Assembly (NCBI GenBank): GCA_963704875.1
Contig: CAVPIA010000008.1
Span: 1,612,001-1,676,000 of the forward strand
DNA from: CAMYOC01 sp963704875
GTDB lineage: Bacteria; Pseudomonadota; Gammaproteobacteria; Steroidobacterales; XN24
Reading direction: 5' to 3'
DNA: 64,000 bases
Position numbers and translations under genes: made by a program. The notes under the pieces were generated by a model, which had not been told where the DNA came from, ran no database searches, and saw only the letters and a program-made list of their open reading frames with translations. This document shows, in pieces, positions 25,204 through 32,776 of this stretch (the first letter of the stretch is position 1; each line of letters begins with the position of its first letter).

Positions 25204-28023
25204 TCAGAGATCCTGCTGGTACTTGACGTAAGGCACGCGACCATAAACATCGTACAGGTAGTTCGTGTAGAACGGGCTGCCGATGTTCGCGCTGGTGGGC
25301 GGATCCTCGTCGAACAGGTTTCTCGCACCGACGGTAACCGTACCGTTCCAGGGCGTGTTGTAGTAAACCTGAACGTCGACGCTGTTCCATGAGTCAAGAC
25401 TCGCGTCCAGAGACTCATAGGTCGAGCCGTCGAGGTACTCATAGGTTACGTTGGCACCGAAGTCACCAAGCGCCCAGTTGACGGTGATGTTGCCTTTCCA
25501 CTTGGGATCGAACGCTGCCGGATCAGTAAAGCCCTGGCCATCGCCGAAGTCACGCTCGTACTCGTTAACGTAGGTCCACTGAGCGTTGACACGGTAGTCG
25601 CCAGTTGAGCCGAGCGCGAAGGAGTACTGACCTTCGAAATCGAAACCGTCGGTCTTCCGTGCGCCAACGTTGGCGTTAAGACGATCGATGAACTCGATGT
25701 TGCCGTTCGCCAGACGCGTGACCTTGCCCACGGTGTTTCCGGTGGCGCCAGCCTGACGCAGACGGAACTCCTCATCCAGCAACTGCTGCATGGAGGGCAG
25801 GCCGATCTCATCATCCAACTCGATGTTGTAGTAATCGAGGGCCAGCGACAGATCGTCCAGCGGGTTCCAGACCACGCCAGCCGACCAGTTATCCGACTTT
25901 TCAGCAGTCAGGCTGGTGTTACCGCCCTGGAAGTTCTGGTACTGGGTCACACGACAGGGGTTGCCCTGCGGCAGCGCGTTCGGATCACCTTGAGCGCGAC
26001 CGGTTGTGGGGTTACCCGCCGGGTTGGCAGCACAACGCGTGGCGTCGATGCCGGCGTTGAAGCTCTGCGAGCCACCGCTGTACAACTCGGTCATGCTCGG
26101 CGCCCGGAAGCCCTGGCCGTAACTGGCACGGAGCAACAGGCTGTCGATCGGGCGGAAAGCCAGGCTGGCTTTCGGGTTGATCGTCGTGCCGAAATCATTG
26201 TAGTCGTCATAACGGATAGCGAAACCGATCTCGAGGTTGCTCAGGATCGGAATCGTGGTCTCGCCGAACAGCGACTTCACGGTACGGGCGCCGCTGACGT
26301 CTTCACCACCGGCCGAGCCCTGCACGTTACCGGCGTTGGACTGCGGATCGTAGTCCTGAACGTATTTGTCATCCCGATATTCGAAACCGAGCACCACAGG
26401 AATGGCGCCGTTCTTCATCTGGTAGGCGTCGAAGTTGACCTGACCGTCGACCACTGCGATACGGGTTTCGTTTTCCTGGGTGGTGTTCAGCGCCGATGAC
26501 TGCGCGACCGCTGCCTGACCGGGGCCGAACGTCGTGTTGGCTCCGAATACATCCAGGTTACCGTCGTTGATGTCGGACTGCAGCGCAGGACCGATACCGT
26601 TGCCGGTGCCGATGTTATTGGACCACTGCTTGCTGTACTGCCCAGCGAGTTCCCAATCCATGCCGCCGAGCCAGTCAACCGTGCCCTGGACGCCAGCGGA
26701 GTAATCAACCAGCGTGTCCTGCACGTTTCCGTCACGGAAACCGCCCGGCACGTTGCGATAGAACAGCGTCAGGTCAAACGGACCGTTGACCGTGGTGTCA
26801 GCGACGCCATCACCGTCGGTGTCGGCCTCGACCGACTGACCCGGGAAGGGCTGGCCGAGCGTATTGGTCGGGTTGAGGGCCCCATTTGTCGGGTTGTTGG
26901 CATTGTCCGCAGACATCGAGGGCAAAGGCGAGGTGAACGGTGCCGGCGCATAACGGCCGAACGATTCGTTGCTGCTGAACACGCCGCGGGTGAAGAACGT
27001 GGTGGTCTCATTAATGTCGTAGTTGGCATTGATGAAGAAGTTATACGTTCTGTTGGCGGCCTCGTTGGCGGCCACACCGGCGTAGTTATAGCGGCAGCGG
27101 GTGCCCACACCGACAGAAGCCGGGAAGTCCGGGTCGGTGCCCAGGTTGGCCGGGCAACGCGGATCCGGGAACGTGCCGACGGACAGATAGGTCGACTGCA
27201 GATTGCTGTCAGCCGTGCCGTCGCCGTCATTATCGTCCTGGAACGCCTGTGCCGGGTTGCGCGGGTCGTTGGTGGTCAGGAACGCGAAGTAGCTGCCCGG
27301 GAAGCCGAAGGACGACAGGCCGGTAGCGGAGAAGCTGCGATCACCCTGGAAGATGATGTCCTTCTCTTCGTATTCCATGCCGAAGGTCACGTTGCCCTTG
27401 GCGCCGCTGACGCCGCCGACGATGCTGTACATATCGTCATCACCGCCGGTCTGGGTCGGGCGGCCGATCTGATAGGTCAGCTGCATGCCTTCGTAGTCCT
27501 TACGCATGATGATGTTGATCACACCACCGATCGCGTCAGAACCGTAGATAGCTGATGCGCCGTCGCGCAGGATTTCGATCCGCTCGACCGCGGCCAGCGG
27601 GATCGTGTTCAGGTTAGCAGCCGAGCCGGCGCCGAAGGACGGCGAGCCGGTGATGCGACGGCCATCCAGCAGCACCAGGGTACGCTGGGCACCGAGGCCA
27701 CGCAGGCTGACGGTCCCCTGGGACTGGGCCGAGCTACCGGAGCTGGCGCGGAAGGAACCGAACGTGTTGTAAGACGTGCCACGCAGCACTTCAGCAACGG
27801 AGATATCACCGGAAGCATCGATGTCATCCCGGTTGATTACCGTAACGGCGGAGGGGCCTTCGATGTCGACACGCTTAATGCGCGAGCCGGTCACCGTGAC
27901 CTTGTCCTGAACTGCTACGTCATCCTGTGCAAGCGCTGAAGCTGGCGCGCCCACAAAGGAAGCCGCAACACCAGCCGTAAGTGCGTAACGGACAGCGTCC
28001 CGGACTGGGTTTCGCTCTGTCAT
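25204..28023 (-). CDS. TonB-dependent outer-membrane receptor
   Basis: 939 residues from ATG 28023, chosen because GAGGAG lies 8 nt upstream and a signal peptide (RDAVRYALTAGVAASFVGAPASALAQ) follows. An in-frame start 54 bp earlier would bury that peptide. The N-terminal plug has VTVTGSRIKR, DIDASGDISVAEVLR, LVLLDGRR, and the typical RIEILRDGASAIYGSDAIGGVINII. The C-terminal ~700 residues form the beta-barrel, ending DVYGRVPYVKYQQDL. No separate TonB-box peptidase or transporter partner is adjacent. Two DxDGDGxxD calcium-loop-like motifs lie in barrel loops near nt 27210-27245 and 26797-26830. Ligand unknown. Monocistronic, with its own terminator and a long upstream regulatory gap. Confidence 0.93.
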   Translation of the reverse strand: MTERNPVRDAVRYALTAGVAASFVGAPASALAQDDVAVQDKVTVTGSRIKRVDIEGPSAVTVINRDDIDASGDISVAEVLRGTSYNTFGSFRASSGSSAQSQGTVSLRGLGAQRTLVLLDGRRITGSPSFGAGSAANLNTIPLAAVERIEILRDGASAIYGSDAIGGVINIIMRKDYEGMQLTYQIGRPTQTGGDDDMYSIVGGVSGAKGNVTFGMEYEEKDIIFQGDRSFSATGLSSFGFPGSYFAFLTTNDPRNPAQAFQDDNDGDGTADSNLQSTYLSVGTFPDPRCPANLGTDPDFPASVGVGTRCRYNYAGVAANEAANRTYNFFINANYDINETTTFFTRGVFSSNESFGRYAPAPFTSPLPSMSADNANNPTNGALNPTNTLGQPFPGQSVEADTDGDGVADTTVNGPFDLTLFYRNVPGGFRDGNVQDTLVDYSAGVQGTVDWLGGMDWELAGQYSKQWSNNIGTGNGIGPALQSDINDGNLDVFGANTTFGPGQAAVAQSSALNTTQENETRIAVVDGQVNFDAYQMKNGAIPVVLGFEYRDDKYVQDYDPQSNAGNVQGSAGGEDVSGARTVKSLFGETTIPILSNLEIGFAIRYDDYNDFGTTINPKASLAFRPIDSLLLRASYGQGFRAPSMTELYSGGSQSFNAGIDATRCAANPAGNPTTGRAQGDPNALPQGNPCRVTQYQNFQGGNTSLTAEKSDNWSAGVVWNPLDDLSLALDYYNIELDDEIGLPSMQQLLDEEFRLRQAGATGNTVGKVTRLANGNIEFIDRLNANVGARKTDGFDFEGQYSFALGSTGDYRVNAQWTYVNEYERDFGDGQGFTDPAAFDPKWKGNITVNWALGDFGANVTYEYLDGSTYESLDASLDSWNSVDVQVYYNTPWNGTVTVGARNLFDEDPPTSANIGSPFYTNYLYDVYGRVPYVKYQQDL

Positions 28024-28460
28024 GTAGTTACTCCTCGTTATTTTGAGAGGTTGGCGTTTTGGAAACCGGACACCCATCCACGGGTGGCCAGTGAAAACCC
28101 GCGCCGGACCTGAAATCCCCCCAGGCCGGAACGCGAAGTTGACGGGATACTAGCAACAGATGTGCCGGATGGGAAGCCCCATGTTGCGAAAACATAACAA
28201 CAGTGTGTTGCCCGCGGCGCACGATATTGCGAACGCTCGACCGGCACCGCCGTTGCATCCGGGCGAGCGGCCGATTCACCGGTCAATCATGGCCTTGGGC
28301 TATGAAACTTAGACTCATTATCAAGCTCCGGATCGGGCTGGCGAGGGCAAGTCTGGATCAGAGCGGCTGCGGGTGTTGTGATTTAGCAACAGGTCTGTGT
28401 TGTAAAAACACTACAATTATTTCGGGTTGATGGGCGCCATCCGCGAGCCGGATTCAGGGC
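28024..28460. promoter_or_regulatory. 437-bp gap upstream of the receptor with repeated TGTTG/CAACA elements
   Basis: No gene is visible. The AT-richer parts carry clustered inverted repeats: TGTTG (28182) with CAACA (28198); CAACA with TGTTG at 28206; TGTTG-8nt-CAACA at 28374-28391; and TTGTA-7nt-TACAA at 28400-28416. They resemble operator half-sites. A candidate minus-strand promoter is ATACTA (28147-28152, -10 TAGTAT) with TGGGAA (28170-28175, -35 TTCCCA), spacing 17, which would give a leader of about 115 nt to the receptor. The promoter match is only 4/6 for each box. Confidence 0.45.
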
Positions 28461-29447
28461 TTAGAGAAGCTGCGTCTGCACTTTCCAGCCCATAAGTGGG
28501 CCACCGTTATGCCGGAATTCCTCGGCATCAGGGCTTTCGAAGCCGGCGTGGGCCAGTGCCTGAGTGATCCGCCGGATGTCCTCCGGGCTGCGGCTCGCCG
28601 CCATCAGGTCCTGCAGTCTGGCCAGATTAGCCTGAATTTCCTGGCGACCGGTTTCCAGCCGGGCCAGGGCTGTTTCGAGGTTCTCACCGACGGCCCGATA
28701 GGCGCCGGCAATGCGGTCCAGGGCCATCTGCAACAGCTCGGGGTGGGCAGAAGACTGTGCTGCCTGACCCAGGCTCGCCGCGGCCTGATTGAGCCTGTTG
28801 CGTATGACTTCGGCTTCCGGATTCCGCGCCAGCGCCTGTTTTTCCGCCGCGCTGCGCGCATTTCCGACCAGCTGGATCATGGCCTCCGCGGCATCGAAAA
28901 CCCGGGTCTCGGAGAAAATCAGGTCGCCGTTACGCAACTCCTCTGTGGAGGTCTCGATCACCACGGACCGTTCATGGTGGATGATCAGTTGGACCCGGCA
29001 ACCGCGTGCCGCGATGCGTGCCATCTCGTTGATACAGCCGGTTTCGTCTGTGTATTCGAATGCGTACTGGCCGGAGATGGCGTCGAATACGCGATCCGGA
29101 AACGGCGTCGACTCGGCCGCGGTCTGCGAGTGAAACCTGATCCCGTCGAGCAGATCACGTCTTTCTTTCACGGTCTCCATTGGCCGGATGATCGCGCTAT
29201 CGATGGCGTCGATCTCGAAATTCAGGGCCCCGGCGCGGGAAACCTGGTTTGCGATCATCGCGATGGCGCCGTTACCGGTGCAGATGTCCAGCACCCTTGC
29301 GCCCGCCGGCAGCTCGCCGAAGAAGTCTTCCCAGGCGGTCCTCAAGGTGCCTTCATAATTGCCCGTGAACGCGCCGCTACAGGACGTGACGAAGCCATGC
29401 TCCCAATAGCGGTTCCAGCGTTCTTGTTCGGCGCGGCGATCAGTCAT
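28461..29447 (-). CDS. class I SAM-dependent methyltransferase
   Basis: 328 residues from ATG 29447; the 29 codons upstream have no conserved look. Motif I, RVLDICTGNGAIAM, is at residues ~51-64, with the acidic end of strand two in EIDAID and a motif IV-like FDAISGQYAFEY. The C-terminal half (residues ~180-320) is long and helical, with repeated Gln/Leu/Arg, and could be a dimerisation or substrate arm not found in minimal methyltransferases. It is divergent from the TPR-sulfotransferase at 29558, with a shared 110-bp promoter region, and lies upstream of the receptor regulatory gap. Its membership of the modification cluster is possible but unproven. Confidence 0.8.
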   Translation of the reverse strand: MTDRRAEQERWNRYWEHGFVTSCSGAFTGNYEGTLRTAWEDFFGELPAGARVLDICTGNGAIAMIANQVSRAGALNFEIDAIDSAIIRPMETVKERRDLLDGIRFHSQTAAESTPFPDRVFDAISGQYAFEYTDETGCINEMARIAARGCRVQLIIHHERSVVIETSTEELRNGDLIFSETRVFDAAEAMIQLVGNARSAAEKQALARNPEAEVIRNRLNQAAASLGQAAQSSAHPELLQMALDRIAGAYRAVGENLETALARLETGRQEIQANLARLQDLMAASRSPEDIRRITQALAHAGFESPDAEEFRHNGGPLMGWKVQTQLL

Positions 29448-29557
29448 AGGGCAACCCGGCAACCCGGCAATTGGGAGCCGGGATAATATAGAGCCGTCCC
29501 GGCATTGCCAATGCCGGTCCCGCGGTATTGCCACGCCACAGCAGGTCCGAGTCGATC

Positions 29558-31357
29558 ATGAGCGAATCCGCACAGCGTCTGTTGAGCCGGGCCCGCGAGT
29601 GTGCGATCGCCGGACGCGACCAGGAAGCTCTGAGCGCAGTCAGTGAGGCGCTCGCCCTGGCCCCAGAACAGCCGGCAAGCCATTATGCGGCGGCACTTGT
29701 GTTCGCCGGCCTTGGTCGCGCCACTGAAGCCGAGACCGCATTCCGCCGTGCGCTGGCGCTGGATCCGGCCGGCGCCGATCCGGTGTTCGGGCTGGTTCGA
29801 TTGCTGCTGAGTCTTGGCCGTAATCAGGAAGCCCTCCAGCTTGTTGAACAAGGCTGCCGGCTTCATCCGGACGATGCACGTGGACCGCACTTGCTTGGCG
29901 GTATGTATCTGGACCAGGGTCTGCTGGACGGCGCCATCGACTGTCTGCGGCAGGCGGCAAATCTCGCGTCCGGCGAAATGGAACGATGGCTGGATATCTG
30001 CGCCGATCTCGGGCTGGCCCTGCAAAGTGCCGGACAGTCCGATGCCGCCAGATTGCGCTATCTGGAAGTGCTGAACATCAGGCCGGACCACGACCTTGCA
30101 TTGCGGGGGCTGGCCCGCCTGGCGGAGCTGGCCGGGGATCCCGGCCCGGCGCTGACCCGGATGGCGCCAGTGGTGGGTGATCAACGGGCAACACCCGAGA
30201 TGCTTGCGGTTTATGCGCGCCTGCTGGGCCAGAGCGGGCGTCGCGATGAAGCGATCGGGCTGTTGCAGCAGCAACTAGCCGATTTCCCTGGGGCCGATTT
30301 CCCTAGGGCCGATTCCCCCATGGCCGATTCCTCCATCGTCGATTTCCCTGGGGCCAATTCACCCAGGCCCGACTCGCCCGGGGCCGAATCTTCCGGGTCC
30401 GAATCCATCTCCGCGCCGCGCGTCGCGCAGGCACAGCAGATGCCGATATTGTTCGAACTCGCACAACTGCTCGACGCAGCCGGTGAGGCCGAGCGGGCGA
30501 TGGCGTGCGCGCTGGAAGCCAACCGGCTGAAACAGGCCCGGTTCGATCCACGGCACTATCGTGATCTGGTCGATCGTTTACTGGCCAGCTTCAGCGCGGA
30601 CCAGATGGCCCGGCTGCCCCGCTCGGGTCTGGAAGATCAGCGTCCGCTGCTGATCGTCGGCATGCCCCGGTCAGGCAGCTCCTTGACCGAACAGATACTG
30701 GCCAGCCATCCAGGCGTAGTCGCAGGCGGCGAACGAGCCGAGCTCGGACTGCTGGCACTGGCAACGGCGGGCGCCGGTGTCGAATATCCCGAATCAGTTG
30801 CCACGCTGGATCGAGACCGGCTGGCGCAGATGGGTCAGCGTTATCTAGAGGGCATGGGTCCGGCGCGGCGGGAGTTGCTACGGTTCACGGACAAGATGTG
30901 GCAGAACTTTGAGTTTCTGGGGCTGGCCGAGCTGATGCTTCCGGGCGCCCGGGTCGTGCATTGCGTACGCGAACCCCTGGACTGCGGATTGTCCTGTTTC
31001 TTCCATCATTTCTTTGGCAGCGGTGTTGCCTTCTCCTACGATCTGGAACACATCGGTGCGTACATCGGTCAATACCGGCGGATCATGGCGCATTGGCGGG
31101 AGGTGTTGTCGTTACCGATGTTTGATCTGGACTATGAATCGCTGGTGACCGATCCGGAACGCACGATTCGCGGTCTGCTTGAATTTGCAGGCCTGCCGTG
31201 GGACCCGGCCTGTCTGAATTTCCATCAGCACCGCCGGGAAGTCAGGACCGCCAGTTTCGACCAGGTGCGCCAGCCGCTGTACCGGACCTCGGTGGGCCGC
31301 CATCGCCGCTATCGACAATGGCTGGAACCGATGGTGAAGGCGCTGGCCGACACGTGA
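29558..31357 (+). CDS. TPR-sulfotransferase with internal 15-bp minisatellite
   Basis: 599 residues from ATG 29558. TPRs fill residues ~5-240, then a Pro/Asp/Ser/Ala-rich linker (~242-285) is encoded by a tandem 15-bp repeat. A last helical repeat follows, then the sulfotransferase domain from ~363: LIVGMPRSGSSLTEQ (Ser instead of Thr in the loop), AGGERAEL, FTDKMWQNF, HCVREPLDCGLSCF and tail RTASFDQVRQPLYRTSVGR. DKMWQNF and the GVAFSYDLEHIGAY region tie it to the gene at 8390. It is the last member of the array and is separated from the others by the receptor and methyltransferase genes. Confidence 0.92.
   Translation: MSESAQRLLSRARECAIAGRDQEALSAVSEALALAPEQPASHYAAALVFAGLGRATEAETAFRRALALDPAGADPVFGLVRLLLSLGRNQEALQLVEQGCRLHPDDARGPHLLGGMYLDQGLLDGAIDCLRQAANLASGEMERWLDICADLGLALQSAGQSDAARLRYLEVLNIRPDHDLALRGLARLAELAGDPGPALTRMAPVVGDQRATPEMLAVYARLLGQSGRRDEAIGLLQQQLADFPGADFPRADSPMADSSIVDFPGANSPRPDSPGAESSGSESISAPRVAQAQQMPILFELAQLLDAAGEAERAMACALEANRLKQARFDPRHYRDLVDRLLASFSADQMARLPRSGLEDQRPLLIVGMPRSGSSLTEQILASHPGVVAGGERAELGLLALATAGAGVEYPESVATLDRDRLAQMGQRYLEGMGPARRELLRFTDKMWQNFEFLGLAELMLPGARVVHCVREPLDCGLSCFFHHFFGSGVAFSYDLEHIGAYIGQYRRIMAHWREVLSLPMFDLDYESLVTDPERTIRGLLEFAGLPWDPACLNFHQHRREVRTASFDQVRQPLYRTSVGRHRRYRQWLEPMVKALADT
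30281..30400 (+). repeat. eight-unit 15-bp tandem repeat inside a TPR-sulfotransferase gene
   Basis: Eight head-to-tail units of the form GATTTCCCTGGGGCC, with the first and fifth units identical and others diverged at 1-7 positions. The length is a multiple of three, so each unit encodes five residues (D-F/S-P-x-A) and copy-number change keeps the frame. The encoded linker separates the TPR region from the last helical repeat before the catalytic domain. Confidence 0.93.
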
Positions 31358-31383
31358 TTGCCGGCCCGGGTCGACGCGGGCAC

Positions 31384-31414
31384 AAAAAAGGCCCGACAGC
31401 GAAGCTGCCGGGCC
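31384..31414 (-). terminator. intrinsic terminator of the OmpA-family gene
   Basis: On the minus strand GGCCCGGCAGC pairs with GCTGTCGGGCC (one G-T pair) around a three-base loop and is followed by six T residues. It starts 27 bp after the OmpA-family stop. It lies between two convergent genes and may also block read-through from the sulfotransferase gene. Confidence 0.88.
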
Positions 31415-31441
31415 GGGATCATACGATCGCTGCGGCGAGGA

Positions 31442-32602
31442 TCAGTTCAAAACGCGCAATTCCACCCGCCGGTTCTTGGCCCGACCTTCAGCGGTATTGT
31501 TGTTTGCGATCGGGTCCAGCTCGCCATAGCCTTTGGCGGTCAGATCAGCGGGGTTTGCGCCGCTGCTGATCAGGTAGTCGCGAACCGAGTTAGCGCGACG
31601 ATCTGACAGATCCAGATTGTAGGCATCAGCACCGGCACTGTCGGTATAGCCGGCCACTTCGACCTTGAGCCCCGGATTCTTCACCAGGGTTGCTGCCGCA
31701 TCGTTCAATGTCGCCTGCGAGGCCGGGGTCAGGGTCGCCGAGTTGTACTGGAACTCTACCTCGGGCAAACGGATTACCGTCTTGATTTCGCAGCCGCGCG
31801 TGTCTACGCGGGCGCCGGCCGGCGTTCCCGGGCAGGCATCGTCACCATCCAGCACGCCATCGCCGTCCGAGTCCAACGGACAACCGCTGGCATCTACCTT
31901 GGTGCCCGGAGGGGTGCCAGGGCACTTATCCAGATAGTCCGGGACGCCGTCACCATCAGCATCCAGCGGGCAGCCGAAGTTATCGACATACACACCGGCG
32001 GGTGTGCCAGGGCAGCGATCCTGGCTGTCGGGGACCCCGTCGCCGTCGCGGTCCGGATCCACCACAGCCATCGGTTCAGGTTGGCCACCGAACGGAATCT
32101 GCAGACCCACATTGGCGATCAGGTCATGCTCGGTACTGTCAGCGGAATAATCCAGACGCCACCGAATCTCGGTACGCAGCGCGATGGTCTGGCTGCTGGT
32201 GAGATCGGTCAACAGACCGAAGGCGAAGGAAGACTGTGCGCCCTGACTGTCTTCGATACGCGTGTTGTTGTTCTTCATGTAGCCCAGCGCCAGACCAAAG
32301 AACGGGGTAATCCGGCGATTTCGGTACCAGACCCGGTAGGCGCCGATGTCGGCGCCCCACATGTCATCATCGTTGAACCCGCTGAGCTGATAGCCCCACG
32401 CAGAAAATTCGAAGTTGTAATTTTCGTACGCTTTGCCCAGCGAGATCTGCGCACCAAAATCGTCGTCTGCGATACGGGCGTCGTCTGGCCAGATGGCCGA
32501 AGCCATCGGCGCGACATACCACTGTCCGGGTGCTTCGGCTGCCTGGACGGTGCTGATCATGAACATCGCCGTGACCGCTAACGCGGACGCATATACTTTC
32601 AT
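31442..32602 (-). CDS. OmpA-family outer-membrane protein with TSP type-3 repeats
   Basis: 386 residues from ATG 32602, which follows a GGGGAGAAG Shine-Dalgarno and starts a signal peptide (KVYASALAVTAMFMISTVQAAEA). The first ~180 mature residues form an OprF-like eight-stranded barrel (NYNFEFSAWGYQLSG, RRITPFFGLALGYM). Three thrombospondin type-3-like calcium repeats follow, each with DxDGDGVxD and CPGTPxG. The C-terminal OmpA domain binds peptidoglycan, with the conserved Asp and Arg in GYTDSAG...LSDRRANSV and NRRVELRVLN. It anchors the outer membrane to the wall and may form a pore. Standalone transcription unit. Confidence 0.93.
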   Translation of the reverse strand: MKVYASALAVTAMFMISTVQAAEAPGQWYVAPMASAIWPDDARIADDDFGAQISLGKAYENYNFEFSAWGYQLSGFNDDDMWGADIGAYRVWYRNRRITPFFGLALGYMKNNNTRIEDSQGAQSSFAFGLLTDLTSSQTIALRTEIRWRLDYSADSTEHDLIANVGLQIPFGGQPEPMAVVDPDRDGDGVPDSQDRCPGTPAGVYVDNFGCPLDADGDGVPDYLDKCPGTPPGTKVDASGCPLDSDGDGVLDGDDACPGTPAGARVDTRGCEIKTVIRLPEVEFQYNSATLTPASQATLNDAAATLVKNPGLKVEVAGYTDSAGADAYNLDLSDRRANSVRDYLISSGANPADLTAKGYGELDPIANNNTAEGRAKNRRVELRVLN

Positions 32603-32776
32603 TAGTCTTCTCCCCTGACGATTCGGTCCCCGGCAAGTTTGCTGTTTCATATTCTCGGGCCGGGAATCGGGACTAGGCGGCACCGTAATCAAGCTGCGCG
32701 CATTCCTAGGATAGTACAGTAAACCCGGCGCCAGTAGAACGATTTGAAGCAATGTCGTTGGCCTGGCGCGGGTGGC

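Noticed and set aside
30281..30400. A CRISPR array
   Set aside because: The 15-bp units are contiguous with no spacers and lie inside an intact coding frame.
2..31357. A small precursor-peptide gene within the sulfotransferase island
   Set aside because: Junctions are overlapping or very short, and no Tyr-rich small open frame with a Shine-Dalgarno was found; the substrate is presumably a larger protein or encoded elsewhere.
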